A stretch of DNA of 64,000 nt from Athripsodes cinereus. Its lineage: Eukaryota > Arthropoda > Insecta > Trichoptera > Leptoceridae. The position numbers and the translations under genes are program-made. The notes under the pieces are model-generated. The model was not told the DNA's origin and ran no database searches. It saw only the letters and a list, made by a program, of their open reading frames with translations. The stretch is from NCBI GenBank assembly GCA_947579605.1, contig OX388314.1, positions 2,604,001 through 2,668,000 on the forward strand, in the 5' to 3' direction. Positions 24,721-37,496 of the stretch are shown piece after piece (position 1 is the first letter of the stretch; each line of letters opens with the position of its first letter).

Positions 24721-25984
24721 CAATAGGTACATTATTATAGTACGGATAAATAAAACAATTATACGGTGAACAAACGCTTTGAATAAAAAGCGCATTAGGT
24801 ACACAAATATCTGGATATCCACATACAACATATCAAACGTATGCCTTATTGAAAATTCTACAACATCTTTAAGTATTGAAAAGTAATATAGTGAACCATC
24901 CCTCAAATATTTTGTGACAAACCATTGAACAAACAAATTCAAGCGTAGCATACACTCACGTAGTAAAAGTAGTAGTACCAACACAGTTCAAGTAAAGTAG
25001 ATTGTTGTAGACTAGGCAAACTGCTACGGTACGTAACGTTGTTAAATCGTTTGGAAACTACGTACGACTTTGCTACGACTCTGCTACGATCTGTTTGTAG
25101 CAGTACTTTGAAAGAATTATTCCAAAAAAACAATGGAATACCTATCTATGTAGAATCTTTCTCTAGAGTTAATCGTAAATTTTGGAATATACAAAATGTG
25201 ATCTCTGTTGTTTGTCGTACGTTTATTTTGTTTGTTTCAGCGAGTTTATTTAATGTTGCAACTTTCATTTTTGTTTATCTTATCTAACTGTTAATTAAAT
25301 ACCATCTTGACATCTTAATCTTATCTTGACAATATTAATCCTACGATTCAAAAATTTGAGTACATGTACTGATTTATACATAAATTGTGGAATGCCTGAG
25401 TTCATATCGTTATAAATAAAGAGGTCGTATTGGACATTTTGAATTTATGTAGAAGACACACGTGTACTACTAGCTTTTGGTTGTATTGTACATTAAAACC
25501 ATTTATTAAAGGTCACAATATCTTACGAGAAATCTCTGCTCCAAGTGATTCATTAACTAGGGTATAGAATGAACACAACTTAGAGCAACACTATTACACA
25601 CGTCTTCATAAAAAAATACCACCTAAACTCGGTTTATAAGCCTCGGCTAGTCGAGAATAGAATTATTGCTGTTTGTCCTTTCTGTTCCAACAACAATTGA
25701 GACACTCAAAATGGGTGGCAAAATATATTATAATGATTGAAATACAGATATTTAACATCTCACATACCAGTGATTCTATAAATAATGATTTAAGTGAGGT
25801 AAAGATGTTGAAATGTATTGTGGTATATTTTATTTCATGACATAAACCATTGTAAAACTTTTTATATGTGAAATTTGAGTGATGCAAAGGTTGCAAATGT
25901 TATGTCACTCATTGTTCATTAGATATAAGAAATTATTGAATGATGGAATGAATTAATTAAATTAATATTTTTTTTCCAAAAAGC

Positions 25985-26215
25985 ACTCGAAAAAATAGTT
26001 TCCAACTCTTTTTCATGAGTTTCTGTTGTCCTACAAAAAGCAGGTGTTCGAAGTAATAAATAAATTTTACATTGAAAATTTAGCAAACAGGTAGATGCTA
26101 CCCATTCTGATTGTCTTAATTTTTTATGCTACGAATATTATTGCTTGCACATTTTTTACACGCAACCGGTCAGTCAGCTAGCTAAACCGCATGTGGGATT
26201 GGTCGTGATAATTAT
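25985..26215 (+). repeat. Interspersed repeat K, old copy
   Basis: CACTCGAAAAAATAGTTTCC, AGCAGGTGTTCGAAGTAA, GATGCTACCCATTCTGATTG and CGCATGTGGGATTGGTCGTG follow the family order with many changes. Confidence 0.5.
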
Positions 26216-26338
26216 AAAAGTAGTACAAAATTACCTAAATAATATAGAACAAAATTAATTAATTAGAAAGTAAAAAAAATAGTACATATAAAAAACAATA
26301 ATTCTAGAGTCTGAACGTTTATAGAGCGAAAATTCCTA

Positions 26339-26592
26339 CTGATGAAAAGTATTTGAAATTAATTTAATATTAATTATTTATTTTTATTAAAAACACAGTT
26401 AATTTTTCACTTAAATTTATTTGAAACCTCGAGTATTTTTGTCAGTTTAATTGTCGATGTTATTTTCTCGATATATCGATTGAGTCCTCTTTAAAATGTC
26501 AATCGATATATTATATTGACGAAATTACTCGAGGTCTCAAATAAATTAAAATGATGTGTTTTTTAGTAAAAATAAATATTTTTTTTCATCAG
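26339..26592. mobile_element. Foldback MITE, 254 bp, TA target
   Basis: The ends CTGATGAAAA and TTTTCATCAG are flanked by TA on both sides. The arms continue inward as a long imperfect palindrome (AAATTTATTTGAAACCTCGAG and CTCGAGGTCTCAAATAAATT; TCGATATATCGATTGA and TCAATCGATATAT). It fits a Tc1/mariner-type MITE. No gene. Confidence 0.75.
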
Positions 26593-27470
26593 TATTAAAA
26601 AACGCTTATCTCTATGAGTAAAAATCACTCATAAAATTTATTCCATAATTGTTACTACAGGTACGGAGTAACAAAGTATAATAGTCTTATTATATGGATT
26701 AACAACTAGAAGTAGATAATTATTTTATCGGTTAATACTAAGAGGTGGAAGGTATTGTGGTGAAATATTGTTATAATTATTATTAATACCACCCTTAATT
26801 GTTATTTATATGGTGGAAAGTAGTAAGTACATACATAAGTTACGGCAACGTAATATTAGGTATGTACTAGGAAGTCACACCCTAGAAATAGGAATGATAA
26901 TATAACGTGAATCAGGGTGAATGTTGTGATTTCCGCTTTTGATCGTTTTTGTAAGGTAGGTACTTAATGGTACAAATGAGATTAGGAAACCTATTCCTAA
27001 CCGGGGAATTCTCGGGACAGATTGTATCAAATATTTTATTAATGTTAGTTATGGACGTCCTGAAAAACATCCTTGTTTATTTATTTATTTATTTTATTCT
27101 TCTTGCACATCATTACACACATAACAAAATCAACAAAGTAAACACAAAATAATAATAATAATAATAAAAATGCAAATAAGAAAAATCTCTACATAAATCA
27201 AAATGAAAGAAAAAAATCTACAATCCACACACCTAACACTCCAAAGGGACCGGGAACTAAAGGAAGGGGTTAGGGGACGGATGCTGAGTTAGAAGACAAT
27301 AAATATTTTTTTACTGCGTATTTAAATTTATTAAAAGATTGAGTTATTCCCATAGATTTATATGTACTAAAGTTATTCCACGTGTTAGTTATGACAAATG
27401 CAATCAGCATCAGAGGTAAACTTCCCATCCTAAACGTCTTATTTTGTATTCACTGTGTCGGTGCTTAGGT

Positions 27471-27605
27471 AGTAGAATTTCATATTGAAATTAAAAACAT
27501 TTTTTTCCTCCTAAATTGTTTTTATTGAGAGAGGTGTATTTCGTCTTCCGAAGACATTGGTCAATCTGGAATATAATTGGCAATATCATTGAAAGACGAA
27601 AGACG
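27471..27605. repeat. Hairpin repeat family G (GTCTTTCG arms)
   Basis: ATTGAGAGAGGTGTATTTCG and CGAAAGACGTTCCTTTCAAT face each other across CCGAAGACATTGGTCAATCT. Related hairpins are at 29156-29290 and 38085-38235, and a weaker one at 33655-33715. It is probably a MITE family. Confidence 0.65.
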
Positions 27606-28014
27606 TTCCTTTCAATAAAAAGTTGATAAAAGGAAAAAAAACCACAAACCTATAGGTACGTATATACATGTATCTTAGTGAGTACTATCTACTACTAAAC
27701 AGCTGGTGATGGGTTGTTTATGAAGGATTGACAGTGGAATTTTACTTTGAATTCGCCAATACTGATTGATGAAGAGGACCGAATATGTTTGGGGAAGTTC
27801 TAGATTCTGATAGCATGTCTGGTTAAAGATGATGTGTAAAAATATGAACTATGAGGTGAATATCCAAGAAGCCGATTGTTTTGGGATTTTAACGATAGAC
27901 CATGGGAAGAAAAGGGTATAAATCTTTCGAACTTTCGATATCGAAGAGCTTCATACTTGAGAATATTAAAAAGAAAGCACAGAATGTGTATGTTACGGTT
28001 TTCCTTGAATGATT

Positions 28015-28135
28015 TTTTTTTATTCAGATATTCACGGCCGAAGCCTTTTACATGAAAAAAATTTAGTATAGGTACATACAAAAAGTATTTTTCTTTAAAA
28101 AAGACACAAAACAATTAATAAAACAATTAAAAAAT
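28015..28135 (-). mobile_element. LINE 3' end with TAAA-type tail, minus strand
   Basis: TTCACGGCCGAAGCCTTTTA and AAAAAGTATTTTTCTTT match 13320-13450 closely. Confidence 0.7.
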
Positions 28136-28914
28136 GATGAATTTATCATTGGTAAGGAATAGTGTTGGATTTGAAAATTTGTAAATGTTTTCTCCAATTA
28201 TTTTAATTGAATTTGTCTCATATTTTAACATTCTAAGAACTAACTAAAATACCTATTATAATAATGTTATGTGTGTATTATTTGTTGGTTGCTGTTTAAT
28301 AATATAACATATAATAATATCTTATAGTTATTATTACTGAGACAGTCCTCTGGGATAATATTGTATGCAGAGAACTTTGAAAAGTAAGTAACAAGTAAAC
28401 ACTAAACATTCTTGTATTCAAACTTATTATAAACTAAACCACGGAGAAGATTGAAGGTAAAATGTTCTTCTATACTAGAAACTTAGAGATATAATATCGG
28501 TAACTGATTTTGCTGAATATCTACCGGATAACGGGTATTCGGCGAGATATTGAATAGGACATCGATACAGTCAGTCAATTGCGACTTCGGAAGTCTCCAC
28601 ATTTCTTCATCCAACTTGTAACGGTAAAAGAGTGCGTTTCCTTGTACGATGATCCCATTGCATTGACATTTTTTATGGGGTAAGAACCCACTTCTTTTCG
28701 ATTTGTATTTCATAAAATTGGTAAAGATATTAAAGAAATATCCGGTATGATTTATTGAAAAAAATTGAGAAAATATACCAGATATTTTAGATATCTATTC
28801 ATTTCAAGAAGCCATCGGATTGATTTATATGTATATTTGAATATAAATGTTTTCACGGGTTTTCATCGGATATATATTATATTATATATAGATGCTTGTC
28901 ACATAGTTCGAATA

Positions 28915-29085
28915 AAGAATCGTAGATGGAGTTCTAGAATTTCGATGTGGACAGCATGGAAGGTTTAAAGAAATATAAGAAGATCTCAAAATAGATAAGG
29001 AGGTGATATTATCCAGGTTATGGAAAAAAGTGGTAAAGTTCGGTAGAGCACTATATCCAGCAGTTTCAGACAAAGACTAGACTAG
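28915..29085 (+). pseudogene. LINE C-terminal fragment (family F)
   Basis: NRRWSSRISMWTAWKV is followed by frame-broken sequence AAATAGATAAGGAGGTGATA and TTATCCAGGTTATGGAAAAA. This parallels GRWTSRILDWMPW and RRYCPGDGK in 44369-44587. A dead copy. Confidence 0.6.
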
Positions 29086-29155
29086 CAATAATAAGCAATT
29101 AAATTTAAATAACGATGAAAGATAAAACAAAGGTTTTCTCCAACTACTTACATAC

Positions 29156-29290
29156 ATTTATTGACTTATTGAAAATCGATTGACAATGTCCTAACAAGAG
29201 GAAAGACGTCTCTCTCGTCTTGTAATCATATTGTAGAAGAAAATGTTTGTTTTAAATTTTGTTATGGAATCTACTATCTAAACACTGACT
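29156..29290. repeat. Hairpin repeat family G
   Basis: AATGTCCTAACAAGAGGAAA and GACGTCTCTCTCGTCTTGTA, then GGAATCTACTATCTAAACAC, correspond to parts of the copy at 38085-38235 in reverse. Confidence 0.5.
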
Positions 29291-30206
29291 TAACTATAGC
29301 ATATTTTTTATTTATTTATTTTTATTTATATAATTTATACAATTATAAAAGTTAAAATTTCTTTTATAATTTATTAACACATTAATAATTTCAACTTAAT
29401 TGTATAACTACCTAGTTAAATGTAGGTATACATTACAGTCATACTTAAATTACTTAAATAATATATCGATTTCTCTAACATTTAACTATAGTTATAAGTC
29501 AGATATCGAAAAGCTTCCGAATATCCGTTGATACATCTCTAATAACAGGTAATTGTACTTTTGTAGGTAGGGTACTTGGTATACAGTATATTGTACTGCA
29601 TACACAACATCTCCTTTGAAAGTTTTCTTAATGTGAAGGGATGAAGACTTGAAGGCATTTCATAACATCATACATAAAATGATAACACTACAAGAATATG
29701 AAGTTTTGTAAAACGTCATTACCTGTAAAGAAGATAATAATAATAATCTTTTCAAGTTGTGAACGTATTGAAAGAGATCAGAGACAGCTGTGGTTTGAAA
29801 AAGAAATAAGGAACGTCAGAGTGAAAATATTAAAATTATTGTATTATACATGGATATGTATTGAATTTGTTATTTATGTTGTTTTAAACTAGAGATTATA
29901 TCTTTTTCTTTTACTAATGGGTTTTATCCGTCATATTTGTATCTCAATATACTCTCTAGCTATGAAGTCGTACCGTCCGAGCCCGAACTGAGTCCTTTCG
30001 CCGTCGTATGAGTCTGACATGTTCACCACATGGTTTGTTGTTTGGTCAGCACCCCACACTTCATATATGTAAAGGCCTAACGATTTCGCCTGCATAAAAA
30101 AAAACAAAATCCGTCGGACGTTCATTGATCGTCAAGTGTGTTCACACAGTCCACCGATATTGATTCTTTTTGTCAGATGCGCTTTGATTTTGACGTTGTT
30201 TTCAAA

Positions 30207-30350
30207 ATGGCGGACGTCAAGGAGGAGGTCACGGAGTGTTTATTATTACTTGAAAATGTTATAGTAGAGGATATAAGGTGCCTTTTTATTAAGGAATCAA
30301 ACGCCACAAACCTACAGAAAAGATTGTTATCTGTCACGAAACGGTTATAA
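30207..30350 (+). other. Short open frame with a strong start context, function unknown
   Basis: AAAATGGCGGACGTCAAGG at 30204 is an ideal animal start context. The frame runs 47 codons, beginning MADVKEEVTECLLLLENV and ending LLSVTKRL at 30347. It is acidic at first and basic at the end, with no motif I recognise. An in-frame ATG lies upstream at 30138. There is no visible splice donor before the stop. It could be the first exon of a transposon gene or retrocopy, or chance. I do not claim a gene. Confidence 0.25.
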
Positions 30351-31027
30351 AGTTTTTGCCATAGAATGCGTGCATCGGTCCACAAGAAAAAAGTTGAAAG
30401 GTGGTCAATTTGAGACGGTATCATTTTTACTGGTTTTTATCATTTCAGATTTATTGACAATCTTTTCAGACGGTTCGAATGACTGACGATATTTTGGTTT
30501 GCTGACGATATTCGCCTCGTTTGAAACCCTCATAACGGAAAGTCGGCGAGTCGCCATTTAGTTACTGTTTAATACAAGTTTTATGCATCTCTTATGGCCT
30601 TATTGAATATCCAAAGCAGACATAATCCAGGGTCTTCACATCAACCTCGCACTTGCAATATGGACACGAGACAAAATTTATTTAAAAGAGGAGGCCGTCA
30701 AGTCTGCGGTGGTCAATGTGTTTACGAGTTATTGAGTAAAGTTCTGACCTACACAGTTGAAAGTCATGGCTCTATGGCAAAAAAAATGCTTTTTAAGATA
30801 TAAGTATTTATATAATTATGTAAATTTCTCTTCAAAATTGTACTAATTCAGAGTAATGGAAATATATCCTTTGAGGATTTAGGTTAGAAATGTTTTTAAC
30901 TTATACGACTCGTTATAATTGGAATACCACCTTTGATAGCTAACGTTATTATCTTGGTTATAAAAACAAGCATTTAACTAATTTTGTATGATTGCTTATT
31001 CTTCATTGCTATGACTTTGCCCTAGTT

Positions 31028-31033
31028 AGTTAT

Positions 31034-31079
<46 letters not shown>

Positions 31080-31080
31080 C
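31028..31080. repeat. TAA/ATA microsatellite
   Basis: About 15 trinucleotide units run into AACAACCGG, the first bases of the LINE fragment that follows. Insertion in TAA runs is known for the Dong element of Bombyx. Confidence 0.95.
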
Positions 31081-31840
31081 CGGAAACAATTCAACACATA
31101 GTTTCGGGTTGTTCCACTCTCGCTCAAACTGAGTATACTTATAGACATAATCATGTCGCAAAAATTATACATCAAAATTTAGCTATTAAACATAATCTTT
31201 TAAACTCAAATAATGTAATACCTTATTTTAAATACAACCCGGAACCGGTTTTAGAAAATCAAAATTATAGGCTCTATTATGATAAAACCATAATAACAGA
31301 TAGACAAATACATCATAATAGACCCGATTTAGTATTACATGATAAACGTAATAAAATAACGTACCTAATCGACATCGCTGTCCCAAATACACATAATATA
31401 CAAACAACCGTCGCAGAAAAAATACGTAAATATACAGAACTAGCAGGAGAAATAAAAAATATTTGGCATTCTAGGTCCGTTTATATAATACCTTTAGTCA
31501 TGTCAGCTACAGGGGTAACTCCGAAATCTTTAATAAATAATTTACAAAAATTAGATTTACCGGTTAATTTGTACATTAAAATTCAAAAATCTATTATAAT
31601 AAACACTTGTAATATTGTAAAAAGGTTTCTAAACACAGATATTTCAGGCACAATGCTGGTATTTTGATCCCGCGTTTTGAGCCTAATCCTTTGATATCCT
31701 GTATATCTGGATAGGTGAATTTTTCCCGGCATTAGACTGTTAAGTTTTTGTGTGATCATGACTGATCATATGGAGACTTATCTGGTTGTATAATGCTGAG
31801 AAGTGTGGATGGCAATTCTGCCGCCGCGTAAAAAAAAAAA
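31076..31840 (+). mobile_element. LINE 3' end with restriction-like endonuclease domain (R4/Dong-like)
   Basis: A continuous frame of almost 200 codons runs from 31076 to a stop at 31666-31668. It has PETIQHIVSGCS and YRHNHVAKIIHQN (knuckle-type Cys/His region), then HHNRPDLVLHDKRN and YLIDIAVPNTHNIQ. The order R-P-D, then D-I-A about 15 residues on, is the PD-(D/E)XK-type core of the C-terminal endonuclease of R2/R4/Dong-type LINEs, and KIRKYTELAGEIK follows. There is no early ATG because the copy is 5'-truncated at the TAA microsatellite. The 3' UTR ends GCCGCCGCGT plus 12 A (about 31829-31840). The frame is intact, so it is fairly young. Confidence is high for LINE and moderate for clade. 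Confidence 0.78.
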
Positions 31841-32139
31841 AACATGCTTTCTAATAATAACTTCACATAAGCTTCGAAGGCTTTGTTAGTTTAATTTAAA
31901 ATAATATAAAAGCAATTTTCTTAACCCCTAAGTTCTCCTACTAACTTAGTCAGTTATCTTATCCTAGGCGCCCCTCAGGCACGTATAGTAAAACTAATAA
32001 AATTTAAGACTTTTAATAAGTTTTCGCTTATATTTATATTTAAATGTCATATTAATTGCATCATGTCTACATAAATTAAAATAATATGCATAGAAAATGC
32101 ACACAGATTGAGCTAGTCCCAAACAAAGATGAATCTTTT

Positions 32140-32325
32140 ATTACCGGTACTAACACGACGATACACATATATACAATGCACTAAACACATACATGTAACA
32201 CTAAGACCCAGGACAATTTGAAAAAGGTCATATTTCATTTGACCTTAGCCAATAATCGAACCTGGGACCCCATGACTCAAAGGCGAGAGCATTACCTACG
32301 CGCCAAACCAGCCGCCCTTTGTTCA
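32140..32325 (-). mobile_element. tRNA-derived SINE, family 2
   Basis: Minus strand: GGTTTGGCGCGTAGGTAATG (A-box region), CCCAGGTTCGATTATTGG (B-box), then a body with AAATATGACCTTTTTCAAAT. Its relative is 55875-56020. Confidence 0.8.
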
Positions 32326-34002
32326 ACTTATTAAAGTTTGTTTTATCTTTTAACTTAATTTTAATGCATTATAATTGCAGAAGGCATTGCCTCGAATACA
32401 TTTTTTAGATTCCAAATATATTATGGACAGTATACATATTTTTTGTACAACTATTGTCGTAAATATATAGCTTTAAATTATTATATAATATATCTTATTG
32501 CTACATAGTTTATTTGTTATAAAGAAAATTTATCTCACTATTGTCCACCATAATATCTATTCTACAATTCTCTGGGATCGCATTGGCCGAAGACTGTGCC
32601 CAGTAGACTATGGTGTCCTTTTTATAATAATAATAACATTCGTACAATGTACTCCTACTCATTTACAGATATACACCATTAAATTTCAAAAAGAGAACAA
32701 AAATTAAGTAGACACTCACGTACGTATTTATTATATACAAGAAAAAATACAAATAAAATAAACTTTATTGTACAGTAAAATATGTCATAATTGACGGGTG
32801 TATTGCCTTGAGGCAATTTTATATGACCAACCAATAATATATTACTACGTAAAATATAAATGTACGATGGATACCTACGTAGCATACAAGACAAAGTAAA
32901 TAAGAATTATCATTTTTGGAAGAATTCGAGCAATGTTGGATAATATGCCTCTAAAGGCTTCTTTGGTTGCGAGGATACTTCATTAATGTACTAGAAGTAA
33001 TATTTATTTTTACAGCTTGCTTATTATTGTTTCATGGCATCGCTGAATATGGTTCTTCATTGATTCTTCGGCTATATCTTCTAAATTAACTCTTCTCGGG
33101 ATCTCAAAAAGTTCATCGGTTACTCCATCATAAATATAATATTCTGTATCAGAACATTCCATTTTAACAATCTCATTAATTTCATTGTCATTTTAACTTT
33201 TACTTCCCATCCTTTAGTTGATCAAAACACATGTGCGAACTACACAAGTATCAATTTAATACTAATTGTAACCAAGCGCCGCAGAGGCACCATGGATAAT
33301 GTGACTGACTTTTTTCTTTAATCTTTTTTTATTTATCACTGTCATTATTTTTTTTAATGTTTAATTTAAAATGTGAATAAGAATATGTAACTAGAGGAGT
33401 ACTCAAAAGAAGAATAAAATACATGTACAATAAAATGCTGTAATCGACCGATAAAGTACGCCAGGTGCCTCAAAGGCGTCAAGGATAAATTAAGGGTTAA
33501 AACGTATTTCGTTGTTCTATTTTAAACTACTTTTAACCATTAATCAAGAAATAACAATTACAAGTTTTATTGGATAAATTAAAACAAACAAGCTACAAAA
33601 CGAATTTATTAATTGATTTTAAAACGAGTGTATTTTTCATTATGAATGATACGGAGTTACAAAGGCGAAAGGCGTCTCTTTCATTTTTAAATCTATAGTA
33701 GAAGAAATAATGCTATTGGATGGCATCAACTGAGATCAAGAAGAGCTATTAAAAATCGACTGGCTATCCACTCATCAAGATGCAAAGAATTGAGGATCTA
33801 TTTATTTAAAAGTTCTAGGTCCTAGAAGGCTTGTGCGGCCATCGGAAGTGAGAAAAAGGAATAAAATGCTTGTTTTAATTATTAATTCAATTATGGAACT
33901 TATGCATTTCTTAATGCACGAGCTACAAATAAAATAATTTGTCTAATCAAAATAGTTTTATTCGTGTGTTTTTAAAAGAAAGGTGAATAAATAAAAATTA
34001 AA

Positions 34003-34262
34003 ATGGGTCGAATATGGTAAAAATGCTAGTTCACAATACCATTCAGGTACCCTCACTTACGCATGCAAGCGAAACATGACCATGGTTAAAGAAGAACGAA
34101 AGTAGAATAAATTCGAATGAGATCACCAAAAAGAATAGTTGTCAAAACGTTGCGTGATAGAGTGAGGAATGGGGATATTAGAAGAATGAGTAGATTCAAG
34201 AGGAATTTTGTGGATAGAATGCATGTAAATAAGTTACGATGGTTTGGACAAGACAAGATGGC
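34003..34262 (+). pseudogene. RTE-like LINE fragment, copy 5 (old)
   Basis: GGTCGAATATGGTAAAAATG to TTACGATGGTTTGGACAAGA matches positions 25-275 of copy 1 with many changes, an early stop (ACATGACC replaces ACATGGACG) and small deletions. The 3' part is missing. Confidence 0.8.
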
Positions 34263-34304
34263 AAAATCAACCATCGAGCTCTCTTAAGTCAATCGGGGGT
34301 GAGC

Positions 34305-34400
34305 CCGGAATACCTGCTTTTTATAATAGGTAGGTACTTAGAACACTCGAAAATCTACAAAAAAAGATTGGGCAACCTATTCTTTGTCAACCAATAAGAA
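34305..34400 (-). repeat. Interspersed repeat K fragment
   Basis: GAACACTCGAAAATCTAC and AGATTGGGCAACCTATTCTT match the inner part of family K. Confidence 0.5.
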
Positions 34401-34929
34401 TTCAAGAAAGAGGCACCTCTGCTTTCTAATAGAAACCTATACTTTAAATTTTATTACTATGTCATTATGGGAAAAAGAGTGTTATACCGACATAATATTA
34501 TATCTTAACAAATAATGGTAGGTACACCATACTCATACAACAACAATGACAAAAGAAAAGGGGAAAAAGGAGTCTAGTAACATTAGGTAATATTATAAAG
34601 TTCATAGTGATATTTAACCTGTTTGTGAAGGGATATAATGCATGAATACCTACTAGTAATAATAATAAACATTATTTTAATAGCACTTAAATCCTTTGTC
34701 ATTCAGACCATCATCACTAATGCATTGTATTATGTGAAAAAAGACATGGGCAACATTTTTTTTTATATGAGTTGGGTTGCGTGCCTGAAACTGATACAAA
34801 AAGTTAGTAATACATGCTACAAATAATTGCCTAAATTTTCTTTACTTTTGAATATTGTACTAGTTCTTTATTCGTTTTGTTTGAGAAACACTATTTTTTA
34901 ATAATTTCATATTTTAATACACTAATTTA

Positions 34930-35130
34930 TTTATTTTATTTTATTTTATTTCACAAATCCACGGTGTGAGCCTTTCATGTTCAAAAATACACAAATCAAA
35001 TTTCTCATTCACAACACAGTTTTTTTTTTTTTGTTTATTTACTTCTAAAATATTACATTCTTAAATAACATCAAAAAAAAATCATAATGGAATATAATGC
35101 CCCACTAGATCGAAATCTGTTCTGGGGCAA
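34930..35130 (-). mobile_element. LINE 3'-UTR with TAAA-type tail, minus strand
   Basis: TTTATTTTATTTCACAAATC and CACGGTGTGAGCCTTTCATG read, on the minus strand, as AAAGGCTCACACCGTG followed by an AAATAAAATAAA tail, like the LINE ends at 13313 and 28015. Confidence 0.6.
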
Positions 35131-36339
35131 TACTAAAAGAATACTAAAAAAATATTACAATTTAACAACACAATTAAATAACTATAAAATAATCAAAAGA
35201 ATAATAAAATTATAAAAAATATATAAAAAAAGATAATTTAATAATTACGAAAAAACAACACAAATTAAAAATATGACTACATTTGGAAAACAAGAATTAG
35301 CAAAGATCAAAACACAAAAAAGAATCAATTCATAACAATGATAATCTAAGTAAAATCATAAAATATTGAAGTGTACAGTATAGAATGTCAATGAAGTGTT
35401 TTGTACTGAATATGTCAAGAATAAAAATTGTTATAAAGGTAGGAGATATCAAATAGATAGAAGGAAAAAAATCTTAAGGAAATGGTACAAATAATTTAAA
35501 TATCATAAGAATAATGATGTCATAAATAAATAGTTGAAATGTCAAAATGTCTACAATAATTTAAAATGTCAATAAATAAAACACAAAAATGTTAATTATA
35601 TTTTAAAATATCAATGGTGTTACGTCACCAGATGAAGGAATGGTCAAAAAATAGTACACAGATATAATATAATCTAGATAAAAAAATAGTAAAACATAAT
35701 AAAATACAAACATATAAAATCATAAAAAAATCGTGAAAGAAAAAAGGGCAAAATTTGACAATTTTAATATTCCAAAAATTGACATAAATATTATATTTTT
35801 TTATTGAATGTGAGATCAATTATTCTTTGCCGCTAACTTCAAAGAACACATTAACTTATTATACGGATAACTGTCGCAGAAGTCAGGTGTTCGAATTAAG
35901 GACATTTTACATATTTTTAAATTCAGCGATGAGATTTGTCCCCTATCTTCAAAATCTTATTTTTTTACACTTCGAAATATTGATTGAACTAATGAGGCAT
36001 TTGATGAACATGATGCAGAGGAATTGAGAATGTTGCCCGGGCATAAAGAGTACTTTTACCAAGCATTTGTGCATATTACATAATGATCCCGTAAAAAATG
36101 GCTCGCAGACCAAAGTTTGAACATTGCTGTAATGTGAAAGAAAGTGTATAAAAATATGATGATGAACTTAGAAGTTTAACTATATTGTCGTTAGTAGGTT
36201 TTATAATACAAACCTTTTTGATAATGACCCTAAAACCGTCAGTTTCAAATGCCCTATTTAAGGGTGAATGTATTTTACGGTATAAATAGCTTCGTAGGAA
36301 TAATAATATAAAGTTACATGCAAATAAAAAATGAGCTTT

Positions 36340-36490
36340 TTTATTTTTTTTATTTTATTTATTTATTTCTAAAAAATTAACATTGTAAAAATATAACACA
36401 TTCATAAATAACACTGTTGACTTCTAATTTAAAGACCCCAGACAGCAATTATATGCTGGTATAAGGGGTTTAAAACAATCACAGATATTC
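36340..36490 (-). mobile_element. LINE 3'-UTR remnant, minus strand
   Basis: TTTATTTATTTATTTC at about 36352 opens AT-rich sequence with AATTAACATTGTAAAAATAT and a GGTATAAGGGGTT stretch. A similar opening is at 35035. Tail position suggests minus-strand orientation. Confidence 0.45.
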
Positions 36491-36769
36491 ACCAATATAT
36501 ATAAAATGTATACCACTATATCTCTAGCACTTCACAAATTTCTTTTCTCCAGAACACTTTTCTTAAGTTTTTTTTTGAACGAAATTAAATTATTAACTTC
36601 TTTTAAATCCTTTGGCAAAGCATACAAGTAGATTTTTATACCGTAAATAGATGAAGCTTTTAAACGTACAACGATGCATAAATAAATAAAAAAATACCGA
36701 TTTTTTAAATAAAAAAATCCGTGAATACAATGTGTGACAATTAAATTTTGCTGTAGTGGAACATGTTTA

Positions 36770-36945
36770 TGATTTTCCTGTAAAAAGCAGCTGTGAGAAA
36801 ACGTTTAAACTTTTACATCTTAAATTCAGTGATGAAGTTTTCCACGTCCTGAATGGCACTAAGAAAATGGTTTCCATGTTTATTACATTCAACTGGTTTG
36901 CTGGCTACCTCATTTGTAGAATATGCCGTGATGGTATAGTAATTT
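36770..36945 (+). repeat. Interspersed repeat K
   Basis: TTCAGTGATGAAGTTTTCCA, CAACTGGTTTGCTGGCTACC and TCATTTGTAGAATATGCCGT then GATGGTATAGTAA, the family's 3' end. Confidence 0.65.
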
Positions 36946-37099
36946 TGTACATCATTTATTTGAAGGATTTTCCACGAGGAACATAATTCTGATATAGATA
37001 TCGAATTATCATTTGCTTATTCAAAATAATATAAAGAAAATAAGATGATGTGAGATTTTACGCCTAAAATCAAAATTTTCCTTTTATTACTACTACTAC

Positions 37100-37490
37100 T
37101 TTACTTTATTATTTAAATTTTGTTATTATTGTCTTAATTTCATTATTTTTTGATTTTGCCGAGTTCTTCTAAAATAATTATTATTTGTTATGTTGAGAAG
37201 TGTATATGTATATTTATGAGTAATTTTATATTGAAATTTCAAACTATAATATTTTTTTAAAATTTTATTGTACTTATGTTGATTGATTTTTACCAGATTT
37301 TATTTAATGATTTATTTATGTTATGTATGTGTTGGCTTGTTTATATTGTTTGGAATTATGTATTATTATTTTTTTGTCTTAGTTACTCCTGTCTTGTTTA
37401 AGCTTACATTTATGTACTTTTATGTCTGTTATATATTTATACATGTTAAAGGCTAACGCCGTGTATTGAGATAAATAAATAAATAAAATA
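37100..37490 (+). mobile_element. LINE 3'-UTR with TAAA tail
   Basis: AT-rich sequence ending TTAAAGGCTAACGCCGTGTA and TTGAGATAAATAAATAAA. The GGCTAACGCCGTG piece is a variant of the terminal GGC...GCC motif seen at 13313, 46370, 49590 and 59165. Confidence 0.7.
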
Positions 37491-37496
37491 AATTTT

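Noticed and set aside
27061..27170. TTTATTTA and ATA repeats as a CRISPR-like or regulatory array
   Set aside because: Simple microsatellites of a LINE tail, no spacers.
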